64,000 bases of DNA, taken from Vulcanisaeta distributa JCM 11213 (GTDB lineage Archaea > Thermoproteota > Thermoprotei > Thermoproteales > Thermocladiaceae). The DNA is taken from positions 496,001 through 560,000 of the forward strand of contig BBCS01000001.1 of the NCBI GenBank assembly GCA_001316125.1. Reading direction: 5' to 3'. The translations under genes and the position numbers were made by a program. Numbering within the stretch: position 1 is the first letter of the stretch; each line of letters starts with the position of its first letter. The notes under the pieces were generated by a model. The model saw nothing but the letters and a program-made list of their open reading frames with translations. It was not told the DNA's origin and did no database searches. Shown piece by piece: positions 10,870 through 21,550 of this stretch.

Positions 10870-12369
10870 TTGTGCTAACTATCCTCCTAATTAAAATAAT
10901 AACTATATTTTTCACATTTCTTGAAACGGCCATTGCAATGCTGAAGTAGATGGCTAGGGTTATTAACGATACGATTAATACCTGAAACAGCGAGATAATA
11001 ATACTTGGATAAAGCACGAATTTAATCACACGTACGATAAGCACTAAAATAATTATTGATAGTAATGATGGTAATGCGTAATCCATAATCAACGCTTTAC
11101 CATTAAGTAGGGATTTAAGGCTACCCAGCTTAACAAACCTAAATCCCAACGCTGCCGTATTTGCAAGTAATGAAGAGACTAACGCACCAATCACCGCATA
11201 ATACGTGAGCCCCAGGTCTTTGAACAATATGATTAATGGTACCATTGTTGATAAGTAAACAATTGTGAAAACAAGCTCGGCTAAATGAGTATGTAAAATA
11301 AGACTCCTTAAATAAACGCCAGGCCTTATCTCACTGGCATTCTTAATATCCCTCTTATCAACACCCTGCATTACATTACTGATGAATTGATTAACATTAC
11401 CCAAGACGCTGTTTATCGCAAGAAGAATAACGGGCAACACCAATAAACTAACCTCACCTCGCATACTTGGTCTAATGAGGTTTATGTAAATCCCAGGAAA
11501 GAACGTCAATGTCAACGCCACATAAGTAGTTATTAAAAGTACTATTAAGAAGTCTCTATAGACTATGTTTAGCTTTCCGCGTTCAAGGAGTTCCCCATAG
11601 GTGACGTTAATGAGGGTGCCACTATAGCCAAACGGCTTACTGAGTATGAAAACCACGTACCAGATACCCAACTGGGCATAACCAAAGATCCCAATGAACA
11701 TTGCGTCCAGGGACCTAAAGGAATTAATTGCATAACCCATTAATGGTACCCAGGATGCACTAAGGACCTCCCTCAAGTATCTACGGGTGTTGTAGGTGTG
11801 AATGTTATACCTCAGTGAATATATGAAGGCATATAGAGATGGTATAAACACTATGAAGAATGTCGACCACAGGATAACCTCTATGGTCCATCCAAGGACC
11901 ATTATCACTGGTATGGCAATGAACTTAGTAATTGATTGAATTATAGATGTTATTACGAACCTACTTCTATCCTTAACCATCAATATTGAATTCGTTATGG
12001 ACTGCAGGTATGACGTTATTTCCGAGAGCACCGCTATAATAAGGACCAACCAGGCATAGGCCCCCCCATCTTAGTCCAAACACTTGCTAGGTAGGCTATG
12101 GTTAATGCAAGCGTCACTAGGTAAAATATTGATGATACATTCACGGCAGCAATGATGTTTAACCCATTATCCCTAGCCGTCAACCTTGGGTAGGCGAAGC
12201 TTATTAAGGCAGTCGGTAGGTTTGAGAAGGCAATCGTCGCATTTAATAACGATAGTAATCCAAGTCCTGCTGTTGGTATCTTCCTCGTGATGGCAATATT
12301 ATATGTAAAACTACTTAATAAGGCAAGCAATGATGCCAGGACGGCCATTGTCCTAATACTCCTCGCCAT
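10850..12369 (-). CDS. Polysaccharide/lipid-linked oligosaccharide flippase (MATE/Wzx-like)
   Basis: About 505 residues with 12-14 predicted membrane helices. The first 112 residues (MARSIRTMAVLASLLALLSSF, SYxxR-type ARLTARDNG loop) end in the wrong frame at the C7 run 12061-12067; adding or removing bases there rejoins AYAWLVLIIAVLSE and the rest is open to 10850. The hydrophobic pattern and PR-L-TA loop fit the polysaccharide_synt/MVF fold used for dolichol-linked glycan or S-layer glycan export in archaea. No glycosyltransferases are nearby, so substrate is unknown. Confidence 0.7.
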
Positions 12370-12475
12370 TAATGCCGAATCTACGTACTAATTGCTAATT
12401 TAAAAATTCCCCACATTGATTAGTTACGGTATTTTAATCATTAATCTTTTCTATTACGAGACAGGCAGTAATACG

Positions 12476-13390
12476 ATGCTAATACTAATACATGGATCGT
12501 TGGGACTTGATTACTTAATTCGCAATATATTGCCAAATAACGATTGGGTAATAACCATGTTATGTCCAGGTAATGGCAATGATGTTGGTATTGATGTAGA
12601 GTTGAGCCCAGGAATTATAACGAGAATAGCTATAATGTGGAGTAAAATACTTGATCTAAGAGATGACGATATGAGACTACTGCTTGACTCGCTTATGAGC
12701 TCATCAAGGCTTCATGATGCTGTAAATTACATAATTGAGACGTACCAGGACTATAACGCATCGAGGCTTTACTACTTCATAAAGCTAATGAGTATGCTTA
12801 ATATATGGAAACCGTTGGGTAAGGGTTGCATAAATGCTCCGCTCATTGAACCCATAAAGTCTTTGGTGGCTGCGGTTATACTGGCTTATTATGCATCTAA
12901 AGGAATTAAGGGCTCAGCAATACTTGCAACGGATTTTATAGACGAGATTAGGGATGAATTGCAGGAGGTGAGGGGTTTCGGCAATATCTATGTTATAACT
13001 AGCCGTATGCCACGTGATATTGGCGTATTCGATGAATTAGTGATGACGTCGATATCGATTCCCCCCCAGGAAATCTTTGGCAAGTTAATTAGGGTAAGCA
13101 ATGGCATGGGTTCTGAGGTATTAGTAACAAGGCTTGGATTAAGCGTTGTGAATAATAATTTCGAACTTAGTAGGGAGGCGTTAAATGATATTGACCTAGA
13201 GATTTTAAGGACAGTTAATGAGCTAGGCTTTACAACAATGGCATCACTAATTGATATGGTGACCCAATCAGCTGCTGCGACTAGAAATGACGTTATTAAG
13301 GAATTGATTAAGCTATCCAACATGAACTTAATTAAAATTAGGTACCTAAGTGATGGTAGAGCAATAGTCACACCAACCGTGCCGGCTTAA
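12476..13390 (+). CDS. Hypothetical protein with C-terminal winged helix
   Basis: 304 residues from ATG 12476; an in-frame TTG at 12416 would add 20 residues. The N-terminus MLILIHGSLGLDYLI resembles a degenerate P-loop strand-loop-helix without the GKS/T, and the middle (GSAILATDFIDEIRDE, YVITSRMPRDI) alternates strand and helix as in RecA/HerA-like ATPases. The last 65 residues (LDIEILRTVNELGFTTMASLIDMV, NDVIKELIKLSNMNLIKIRY) are a clear winged helix-turn-helix. It may be an inactive ATPase-like regulator. Not recognised as a named family. Confidence 0.5.
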   Translation: MLILIHGSLGLDYLIRNILPNNDWVITMLCPGNGNDVGIDVELSPGIITRIAIMWSKILDLRDDDMRLLLDSLMSSSRLHDAVNYIIETYQDYNASRLYYFIKLMSMLNIWKPLGKGCINAPLIEPIKSLVAAVILAYYASKGIKGSAILATDFIDEIRDELQEVRGFGNIYVITSRMPRDIGVFDELVMTSISIPPQEIFGKLIRVSNGMGSEVLVTRLGLSVVNNNFELSREALNDIDLEILRTVNELGFTTMASLIDMVTQSAAATRNDVIKELIKLSNMNLIKIRYLSDGRAIVTPTVPA

Positions 13391-13499
13391 ATTATTGATT
13401 ACTAAATAAGCCTTATTACCATTAAATATAACCTATTTACTTAATTATTGATGATGAAAACCTATAGAGAAGAATTTATTAATTAGATAAATCCTAGTA

Positions 13500-14896
13500 A
13501 TGCCAATGCCGCCCAAGTGGTACTGGCCAATAGACCCGAGTAATGTTCCTAAAATAGTTGTTGAGCCACCTGGTCCGAAGGCTCAGGAAATAATAAAGAT
13601 AGATGAGTCACTGGTAATGCAGTCCTTTGGCCGGTGGTACCCACTCGTCATTCGGCGGGGGTTATGGGCCTGTTATCGAAGATGTTGATGGAAACCTATA
13701 CATCGACTTCAATGCTGGTATTGCAGTTATGAACGTCGGGCATAGCCACCCACGGATCATAGAGGCAATAAAGCGGCAAGCCGAGTTATTCACGCATTAT
13801 AGCATGACTGATTTCTATTACGAATTAATCGTTAAACACGCATCAATGCTCACAGGCATAGTACCAATAAGCGGCGCTAAACGCGTCTTTTACACAAACT
13901 CAGGCACTGAATCAATAGAAGGAGCCATGAAGATATCACGTGGCCACTTTAGAAATCAGAGACCTTACATAATCGCATTCCTGGGCGCCTTTCATGGAAG
14001 AACATACGGCTCAATGTCATTAACCGCGAGCAAGCCAATACAGAGGTTTGGCTTTAACCCAATGCTGCCTAACGTAATACACATACCATATCCATACCCC
14101 CCCTACAGGTGCCCATTTGGAAAGAACCTAACTGAGGAAGAGTGTGGCGAAGCTGTTCTCGGTTACCTGGAGGATTGGATATTTGGAAAAATGGTTGACC
14201 CAAGCGAGGTGTCGGCAATATTCTTCGAGCCAATACAGGGTGAGGGTGGTTATGTAGTTCCACCGAAAAACTTCTTCCCTGGTTTAAGGAAAATCGCTGA
14301 TAAGTATGGCATATTGCTTGTGGATGACGAGGTACAGGCTGGGTTCGGCAGGACCGGCAAGTGGTTTGCCATCGAGCATTGGGGGCGTTGAGCCCGACAT
14401 AATAACGATGGCCAAGGCAATAGCCGCAGGTTTACCACTCGGCGCAATTGTTGGTAGAGCAAGCATAATGGACTTACCAAGGGGGATCCCACGCAAACAC
14501 CTTTGGCGGTAACCAGTGGCCTTGGCTGCAGGTATTGAGGTCATAAACATAATAAATGACGAGGACTTACTGATAAATGCGCAGAGAGTTGGTGATTATA
14601 TAAAGAAGAGGTTCATGGAGGAGATGGATCACGCGGAATTGATTGGCGATGTTCGCGGCCTCGGCCTAATGATTGGTGTTGAACTTGTTAGGAATAAGAG
14701 GACTAAGGAGTATGCCACTAAGGAGATTGAGCAGGTGCTCTATGAATCCTTTAAGAGGGGGTGTTGCGTGATAAGCGCGGGCAAGTCCACTATTAGGATT
14801 GCACCACCGCTAAACATACCCATGGAGCTCGCCGAGAAGGCTGTGGATATAATAATTGATGTTATTAAGAAGGTTGATAGAGAACGCGTTAAGTAA
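13500..14896 (+). CDS. Class III PLP aminotransferase (4-aminobutyrate / acetylornithine type)
   Basis: About 465 residues when repaired. Motifs in order: VMQSFGRWYPLVIRRG, DVDGNLYIDFNAGIAV, FYTNSGTESIEGAMK, LGAFHGRTYGSMSLT, EPIQGEGGYVVPP, LLVDDEVQAGFGRTGK, then DIITMAKAIAAGLPLGA with the PLP lysine, and SHANTFGGNPVALAA. Four shifts are needed: three are G5 runs that must be G4 (13657, 14381, 14480) and one is a missing C near 14512. All repairs restore textbook motifs. The length and N-terminal extension favour a 4-aminobutyrate/omega-amino-acid transaminase; the amino donor cannot be fixed from sequence. Confidence 0.8.
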
Positions 14897-14899
14897 TAC

Positions 14900-15133
14900 C
14901 TAATTAATTAAGGCGTCCTTCAAAACCTCCTTCTCTTCCTCAAGGTACCACTCGAGCACGTAATCATGCCTATCAGCGTAATTCCTGGCATACTCAAAGG
15001 CATTCCTCCAATCATTATCCTCATAAATTATCCTCCAGCCCTCCTCAATAAGTGATAAGTCCTCAGACTTACCACTGACTAGAATCCTACCCATTCTCCT
15101 GTTTATGAAGACTTTGTACTTGCCAGTCATCAT
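14900..15133 (-). CDS. Small hypothetical protein, 77 aa
   Basis: Intact. N-terminal beta segment (KYKVFINRRMGRILVSGKSE) and a C-terminal helix rich in aromatic and acidic residues (NAFEYARNYADRHDYVLEWYLEEEKEVL). No Cys motif or membrane segment. Convergent with the aminotransferase, 3 bases apart. Family not recognised. Confidence 0.5.
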   Translation of the reverse strand: MMTGKYKVFINRRMGRILVSGKSEDLSLIEEGWRIIYEDNDWRNAFEYARNYADRHDYVLEWYLEEEKEVLKDALIN

Positions 15134-15208
15134 ATCACGTATACGTGTACAGGTTAAAAAGTCCTATCAGGTTTTTATTTAAAGAGTACACTGAAACTTT
15201 CACTGAAC

Positions 15209-16131
15209 TTACGCAGAATTCATGAAACGACCAATGATACTCACGTACTTATAAATATCGTCAGGAAAAATCAATAGGTAAGTCACATCACCAAACCTCT
15301 CCCTAACCCTCAGAAAAGCTTGAAAGACAGCGCCACTGCTAAGACCAATGAGCAGACCCGTATTCCTAGCCACTGTAATAACACCCCCCCTAACAGCCTC
15401 CTCAAGACTAACATCAACAACCTCATTAACGACCTCACGAACCCACCTAGTCCCAGACTCAAGCCTCTTTATTCCGGGTATTGCGCTACCCACTGCAGGC
15501 TCAACACCAACAACGTAAACATTGCCAAACTCATCCCTAAGCCTCCGAGCAATACCAGTTATATGCCCACCAGTGCCAATACCCGCGACTAATACCCTAG
15601 GCACCTTACCAACACTCCTGAACTGCCTAACAATTTCCTCACCAGTAACGTAGTAATGACCATCAGGATTATCAACATTCTCAAACTGATTAAGATTGAT
15701 CGCCCCCGTTCCTAACAGCCTCCTCACTAACCCAACGCCAAAACTCCTCATCAATCATCTCCCTATCAACCCTAACAACCTCAGCGCCCAAGACCTTAAG
15801 AAGAACCTCGGTAGTCTCGCAGGTGCTTCGTTGTATAAGCCCTGTACTTAAACCCATAAACATTGGCCAGGGCCGCCAGGGAAATCGCCACATTACCTGA
15901 GGAGGCCTCAAAGACGAGGCGGCCATGTAAATAATCATTTAAGTACCTACGGAGCAGGAACTGCACGGTCCTATCCTTAATACTCCTACTAAGTGGATTG
16001 AAAAACTCAAGCTTGGCCCAAACATCACCAAAGCGATCAAGCCTAACGAGAGGCGTCGGGTAAAAACCGTTTATGAAATCAACTACATTAGGAAAAACAT
16101 TCTTACCATCACCACCTGCAAATACCAACAC
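15209..16131 (-). CDS. Cysteine synthase-like PLP enzyme (fold type II), frameshifted
   Basis: About 305 residues from a GTG start at 16131. YPTPLVRLDRF, AKLEFFNPLSRSIKDR (PLP lysine in SIKDR) and FEASSGNVAISLAALA (substrate Ser/Gly-Asn loop) define the cysteine synthase/CBS family; GIGTGGHITGIARRLR is the phosphate-binding glycine loop and GLSSGAVFQAF the late Ser loop. Shifts are needed near 15825 and at a G5 run near 15705 that should be G4. It could use O-acetylserine or O-phosphoserine; the archaeal setting makes either possible. Confidence 0.75.
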
Positions 16132-16189
16132 CTGCCATATTATTCAGCAAGAATAATTAGGCCTTAAAAGCATTATTTCGGATTTCATT

Positions 16190-16420
16190 GTTGAAGAATC
16201 CCCCCCCAGTATACGAGTTCGTGGTCGCCGTGTTACTGGTTTATATTTATGATGCCCGAGCAGGAAATCCGTCATTACTGATATTTCGTTATTATAATGA
16301 TTGTAAGAGAAGGTATGGATGTACGGAATCCCCCCCGCGGTTCGTCCGTCCGCATTCATTGGGGACCGCCACGGTCCTCTCTGGGACTATCGCGGCACTA
16401 ATAAGTCAGTAACCATACTT
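16190..16420. ncRNA. Candidate structured RNA, identity and strand unknown
   Basis: This gap between the cysteine synthase-like gene and uS17 has no convincing ORF. Its right half (about 16325-16400) is much more GC-rich than the neighbourhood, as expected for a structural RNA in a hyperthermophile. GGACCG-CCA-CGGTCC at about 16362-16376 is a perfect 6-bp hairpin extendable by two pairs; GCGG...CCGC flanks another possible stem. AGGAAATCCG near 16262 vaguely recalls the RNase P CR-I element but lacks one base, and no matching CR-V is seen. Could also be decayed coding DNA. Confidence 0.3.
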
Positions 16421-16484
16421 ATAAGTCTTTGGGTTCCCTTTAAAAGAAATTGTTTTAAAGGGGGGGTTATTTGTACGTGGCTTG

Positions 16485-16934
16485 ATGGTTGAGGTCATTG
16501 TTAAGGAGTTGCCTGAGAGGCCTAGGCCTGGTGAGAAGGTTCAGTTGCCTAATGGTGAGTTTGTTAGGGTTAGGCATGTTGGTATTCCCTGGCTTTTACC
16601 GCCTAAGAAGGTTTGTAATGACCCTGAGTGTCCATGGCATGGGCACTTAAGTGTTAGGGGTCAGGTATTCACTGTCACCGTTGAGAAGGTTCATGGCAGA
16701 ACTGCGACCGTTATCCATGAGTGGTTACATTACGATCCTAAGTATAAGAGGTATGAGAGGAGAAGAAAGAAGATGCATGTTAGGGTTCCACTGTGCATTG
16801 ATGTTAAGCCTGGCGATATCGTATACATTGGTGAGACCAGGCCTTTGGGTAAGACTGTTAGGCATGTCGTAATTGGTAGGAGGGAGGATGTTACTGAGGT
16901 CAAGTCCCAAGTGCTTAAGCTTGAACAACAGTAA
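16485..16934 (+). CDS. rps17: 30S ribosomal protein uS17
   Basis: 149 residues, intact. Archaeal uS17 pattern: CNDPECPWHGHLSVRGQVFT, EWLHYDPKYKRYERRRKKMHVRVP, CIDVKPGDIVYIGETRPLGKTVRHVVI. It binds the 5' domain of 16S rRNA as a primary assembly protein. The N-terminal 40 residues (ELPERPRPGEKVQLPNG) extend the usual archaeal core. TATA-like TTATAAG (16419) and TTTAAAAG (16439) lie upstream. It is not next to uL29 or uL14 here, so the standard ribosomal operon is broken up. Confidence 0.92.
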   Translation: MVEVIVKELPERPRPGEKVQLPNGEFVRVRHVGIPWLLPPKKVCNDPECPWHGHLSVRGQVFTVTVEKVHGRTATVIHEWLHYDPKYKRYERRRKKMHVRVPLCIDVKPGDIVYIGETRPLGKTVRHVVIGRREDVTEVKSQVLKLEQQ

Positions 16935-16960
16935 TAACCCTTTAATAATCCCTAACCTTA

Positions 16961-17687
16961 ATGCACATGATGCTTTACGACGCGCATACGCACTTGCACG
17001 AATTCCTGGATAGTAGAATTGCAGAGTTTGTTAAGGAAATAGTAGTTGCGGCTGTTTCTGATGATTACCCATCCTCAAGGAGGACCATTGACTTATCAGG
17101 TAATTATGAGAATATTGTGCCATGTGTGGGTATTCACCCCCCCTGGAACGTGGATAAGGTTGGGCTTGATGAGTTAAGGCAGGTTGAGAAGTTATTGCCC
17201 GAGGCCAAGTGCATTGGTGAGGTTGGTCTTGACAGGAGATTTGTTCCACAAACCTTCAATAGGCAGGTTGAGTTCTTCCAACTTTCGTTAGTTGGGCTAG
17301 GGATTATGACTTACCGCTTAATATTCATGCTCCGGATGCTTGGAGGGATGTTCTTGAGATGGTTAGGAGGCTGATGTGGATAGGGTCTTATTTCATTGGT
17401 ACACAGGTCCTCTTAACCTGATTCAGGAGTTGAGGGATTATGGTTACTATATATCGATTAATGCTGCCATAAAGATACAGGAGAAGTCAAGGGTCGTGGC
17501 CAAGGAGGCGCCGCTTGATATGATATTGCTGGAGAGCGATGGACCTTATGAGTATAGGGGGGGTATAACACTCGAGCCTCCCATGGTTAAGGATGCCGCG
17601 AGAATTATTGCCGAGATAAAGGGTGTCAGTGTTGAGGATTTATGGGATGTTGTTAGTAATAATTTCTCTAGACTTTTTAACCTGTAA
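16961..17687 (+). CDS. TatD-family metal-dependent hydrolase/DNase
   Basis: About 240 residues when repaired. Metal ligands typical of TatD are present: DAHTHLHEF (HxH), GIHPPW, GEVGLDRR, NIHAPDAW (His), VLFHWYTG (His) and LLESDGPY (Asp). Two single-base shifts are needed, near 17285 (FVSWARDYDLPLN is in the middle frame) and near 17372 (RRLDVDRVLFHW). C7 and G7 runs at 17137 and 17557 are in frame. Likely a cytosolic nuclease or phosphoesterase. Confidence 0.8.
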
Positions 17688-17787
17688 TACTTACCCTATT
17701 TATTAATTGATACTCCATGATCGTAATCACGTACATGCAGTATCAATAGTAATAGTTATTAAGACCCCCAATTAAGCTTAATTCCGT

Positions 17788-18113
17788 ATGGCAGAGAAGA
17801 CAGGACCATTCCAGAAGGTCGTTGTTGACCAAGATATATGTATTGGCTGCGGCGCTGCGTTAGTGTGTGCCCATACCAGGCGTTGGAGTTAGATGAGAAT
17901 GGTAAGGCGAGGCTAATATGGGACCTATGTAAGGACGACTTCAGCTGCGTGCCGGTATGTCCAGTGAACTGCATATGGAAGACCAGCGAGGCACCAGACT
18001 CAGCCAAGGGCAAGGCCAACTGGTATAGGTTCAGTAAGCCACTGGGTGATGCTGAGAAGAAGGAGTTTGAGGATTGGAAAGCTAAGTATAAGATCGCCTG
18101 GGCACCTGCATGA
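17788..18113 (+). CDS. Dicluster [4Fe-4S] ferredoxin
   Basis: About 108 residues from ATG 17788. The first cluster motif is CIGCGACVSVCP once one missing C near 17857 is restored; as printed, the Cys is lost and the frame stops early. The second cluster is CKDDFSCVPVCPVNC. A basic, Trp-containing C-terminal tail follows. It probably carries low-potential electrons between cytosolic oxidoreductases. Confidence 0.82.
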
Positions 18114-18171
18114 GGTGTATTCTTCATTTAATCAAATGTTTAAATTAATTATTTTTTCCTTATGATAGAAA

Positions 18172-18180
18172 GATTAAAAC
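18172..18180 (+). promoter_or_regulatory. TATA box of the Lrp-type regulator
   Basis: GATTAAAAC lies 25-33 bases before ATG 18205, the usual distance for a leaderless archaeal transcript. Confidence 0.45.
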
Positions 18181-18204
18181 AGTGCACTTTCTAAACCTGC
18201 CATA

Positions 18205-18720
18205 ATGATAGTTGATAAGTTAGATAAGGAAATACTCAGGGAAATGCAGAAAGACGGTAGGCTACAATTAAGTAAGTTGGCTGAGATCCTCAATAGGCCA
18301 AGAACTACTGTGGCTACGAGATTGGCGAGGCTTGAGGGTGATAAGGTAATAACCTCATATAGGGCTGTTATTGACCCATTAAAGGTAGGCTTCACACTCC
18401 TCGCATTCGTACTAATTAGCGTCAGGAGGAGCGCACCAAGTGGTGGTAAGTCAGCCCAAGTACTCCTTGTTGAGAAGATATTAAAGGATAGTGATTCGGA
18501 TCCTAAACTACCCTGGATTGAGGAGGCCTATGTAATAACTGGTCATTATGACATATTACTTAAGGTTTGGGCTAAGGATCTCAGGCAACTCAGTTATTTC
18601 CTAATTAATTATCTGCCAACACACCCTGACATTGCCCAGACAGAGACCATGCTCGTGCTAGAGCTTGTATCTGATTGGAGAGATAGGTTATTGCCAATTG
18701 ATAAGGTGCTTCCTGATTAA
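18205..18720 (+). CDS. Lrp/AsnC-family transcriptional regulator
   Basis: 171 residues, intact. The N-terminal HTH (LDKEILREMQKDGRLQLSKLAEIL, then RPRTTVATRLARLEGDKVI) is followed by YRAVIDPLKVGFTLLAFV, the hinge into a RAM/AsnC ligand-binding domain. The middle contains an insert of about 20 residues (RRSAPSGGKSAQVLLVEKIL) within the RAM domain before EEAYVITGHYDILLKV. Binds DNA as a dimer or octamer and responds to an amino acid in well-studied relatives. Its target here is unknown; ferredoxin and pyrF are the neighbours. Confidence 0.85.
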   Translation: MIVDKLDKEILREMQKDGRLQLSKLAEILNRPRTTVATRLARLEGDKVITSYRAVIDPLKVGFTLLAFVLISVRRSAPSGGKSAQVLLVEKILKDSDSDPKLPWIEEAYVITGHYDILLKVWAKDLRQLSYFLINYLPTHPDIAQTETMLVLELVSDWRDRLLPIDKVLPD

Positions 18721-18723
18721 GAA

Positions 18724-19389
18724 TTAGCAATTGATTGGATTCCTAATCGCGTTCAATATATTGAGTGCTGTTTCCCTTGGTGACTCACTATTGATTATTG
18801 ATCTACCAATAATTTCAAAATCGGCTCCGCTGGCTATTGCACATCCAGGTTTACCACCCTGAACACCAACGCCTGGTGATAATAATTGATAGTTACTACC
18901 AACCATTGACCTGACCTGCCTCACCACATTGGGTTTTGTCGCAGGGACTATGAAGCCGCTAACGCCAAGGCTCATACCAAGTGATACATTATAATCAAGA
19001 TTCCTATCATACAACTCACCGCCAGAGCTCATAGAGATTAGAAGGTATACGTCAACGCCTAACTTACGCGCCACATTAATGGCGGTAGCTAGGTTATCCC
19101 TACCGGCCACAGCATGCATTATTAAACCATTAATGCCTAATTCGTATATCTTCCTAACCACATACTCATTAATGTGTGCAACATCGCCAAGCTTAAAATC
19201 AGCTAGGAAATACTTATTCACACTATCCGTTAACTCCTTAATTCCCTGGGAACCAATAGTTAGTAATTGATGCCAACCAATCTTAACAGCATCAATAAGA
19301 TCATTAATGCCATTCAGGAACATGATTGACTTCTCCACATCCCAATCAACATCGAAAGCCAGGACAAGCCCTGTATGTCTTTGTATCAT
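18724..19389 (-). CDS. pyrF: Orotidine 5'-phosphate decarboxylase
   Basis: 221 residues, intact. LVLAFDVDW at the N-terminus, the catalytic D-x-K-x-x-D motif in FLADFKLGDVAH, the HAVAG segment, SSGGELYDRN, and the phosphate loop SPGVGVQGGKPGCA. Converts OMP to UMP, the last step of pyrimidine synthesis. Convergent with the Lrp regulator, 3 bases apart. A TATA-like TTTTAAATAAAATT lies about 25-35 bases upstream. Confidence 0.9.
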   Translation of the reverse strand: MIQRHTGLVLAFDVDWDVEKSIMFLNGINDLIDAVKIGWHQLLTIGSQGIKELTDSVNKYFLADFKLGDVAHINEYVVRKIYELGINGLIMHAVAGRDNLATAINVARKLGVDVYLLISMSSGGELYDRNLDYNVSLGMSLGVSGFIVPATKPNVVRQVRSMVGSNYQLLSPGVGVQGGKPGCAIASGADFEIIGRSIINSESPRETALNILNAIRNPINC

Positions 19390-19442
19390 CAGGAAATAAT
19401 TAATAAAATAATTTTATTTAAAAATAGTTTTAACACTGGCAC

Positions 19443-21336
19443 TTACTTTCTTTCCTCCTTTATTACTCCCATTTCTTTTAGTACTATTTCTAGGTCTTTT
19501 GTTGGTATTCCGCTCCTCACTGACCAGAAGAATAATGCTAGGGCTATTATTGCCGCTGTTATTGTGTCGTATGGGAATGGTAGTGGTGGCGACTTCCAAA
19601 CACTGAATGGACCAAAGAAGTCGAGTATCAACGTAGTGAATATCAAACCGAGAACCCACCAACCGGCATTAATATGCTGCTTACCCTCCTCATTGGACCA
19701 CATGCGGATTATGTAGATGAAGCTACAGTCATTGCCAGCATTATTATGACGTAAGCCACGAATGGTATTACGTACTTCATGCTAAATGGTAATGCCGTGC
19801 CCGCGGCGGATGCGGCATTATACGGAACTATTATGTCATAATAAATGAGGAATATCGTTGATAGGGCGAGAACAATCCAATAAATAACACCAAGGATTAC
19901 AGCATTACTCCTCTTAACACCAAACCTATTAACTGAAGTATACATGAAGAATAGCGGTAAGCCCGCGAGGACCAATGCCGTGACGCCCCCCACATAGTCG
20001 TAAAGCCAGACCAATATGGTATTAAGTAGGCAAATATGAATGCCAAGGCACCAAATACATATGGAGCAGGTAACTTAAATGGCCTAGGAGCCTCAGGCGC
20101 CGTCCTCCTAAGTACTACGAGTGTTGATCCTACAACGACGTACGTCAATACCGTTGTTGAACTTATGAATGTTATTATATATACCCATGCCGGATATGGT
20201 ATTAGGAATAACGCACCAACAAGCCAGGCGGCAATCGTTGACCACATTGGTACCCTCCACTTATTAAGCTTCAGGAACCAGTCAGGTAAGTGGCCATCGG
20301 CAGCCATGCCGTAGAATGTCCTCGCTGATGTACCTGTGTATATCCAACCTGTGCCGGATGGTGATACTATGGCGTCGATTAATAGGACTATGCCGAAGGC
20401 CATCAGTATTGGTATTCCGCTGATCTTCATGATCTCATAGAATGGACCACTACTTAGCACAGTCGATGTTAGGTCAGCCCAATCACCAGGCTTAAGACTA
20501 AGCTTAGACCAGTCAATAGCGCCAATAAAGGCAACCTGAAGTAATATGTAAATTGCCATACATATTAGGAAGCCCACCACAGTACCGAGTGGTAGGTCTC
20601 TCTGAGGATTTTTCGCCTCACCACCGTACTCGATGCCCTGCCTAAAGCCAAGGTAAGCAAATACGATGCCGGTTGTTGGTAGCGCCATGAATACCGGCGC
20701 CCATCCAAATGGCACAAAACCACCAGGCACTGCCGTAAAGTTAGCCGGATGTAGGAATAGACCGAGTAATAGGACCACCGTGAGTATTGGTATTATTAGT
20801 TTCCACCAACCAACGGCTGTGTTCGTCTTACCCATAACATGAACACCAAAGTAATTAAGCAGAAAGAAGAATGTTAAGAGGCAAATGCCACAAGACCACC
20901 CTCAAGTTAATACGCCGCTTTTCGTTAACCCAGGAACATAAGCTGACATGTATGTAACCACGGCTTCTGCTCGGCAGGTGGCACCGTTATTGCACTTAAG
21001 AAGTAGGCCCATGCAAGTATGAATGAGGTAAGACTACCATGCTATATTGTGGATATCTCACTATAGATCCGGACTTGGGTATCATACCGCCTAATTCTGC
21101 GAATGAGAAGGCTACGAACATTAGGAATATACCCCCCCAAGTAGCCAGGAAATTATCGCGGCAGGGCCGGCTGTTGCCGCCGCGTAGAAGGAGCCGAATA
21201 ACCAACCACTACCTATTACTGCACCTATTACTAGGTATGCAATATCGAACACATTCAAAGCCTTCCTGAGTTGTTTATCCGTAACCTCAGCCTTCTCAAC
21301 ACCAATCTTTGGACCTGTCTCTGGTGGGTTAGACAT
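19443..21336 (-). CDS. APC-superfamily amino acid permease, frameshifted
   Basis: About 630 residues. The N-terminus (KALNVFDIAYLVIGAVIGSGWLFGSFYAA) is the APC TM1 with its substrate-binding GSG. The frame breaks at the C7 run 21132-21138 (the family wants LLGGIFLMF, i.e. a run of 5), again near 21040 and 20900, then resumes MGKTNTAVGWWKLIIP with helices to 20020; the last part shifts near 20030 and 19715 and ends GVIKEERK. About 12-14 membrane helices. Substrate not predictable. It is divergent from herA with an AT-rich 210-base gap. Confidence 0.72.
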
Positions 21337-21517
21337 AACAGAATATAGTATGTTTTATTCTCCTTTATTAATTTTTCCCTTTATATTTATATTCTTGTAA
21401 TATTATGCTTGTAGAATATCAAATGATTTTTTCATTTTACAAATATATTATTTATAGATAAAGCATAGTTTACATTCAATTTTATAATCTATTGATAAAA
21501 TCATTCATCATTAGTTA

Positions 21518-21525
21518 TTTATAAG
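21518..21525 (+). promoter_or_regulatory. TATA box of herA-like gene
   Basis: TTTATAAG lies 26-33 bases before ATG 21551, in the 210-base AT-rich gap shared with the divergent permease. A C7 run lies between box and start. Confidence 0.5.
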
Positions 21526-21550
21526 CTCCCCCCCTGAGATTAATCATTGA

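Noticed and set aside
12988..13371. Minus-strand ORF of 127 codons inside the wHTH protein gene
   Set aside because: Antisense shadow; plus strand has a convincing winged helix there.
16144..16412. Overlapping ORFs on both strands in the gap before uS17
   Set aside because: Neither has protein-like composition or a known motif; the DNA looks more like structured RNA.
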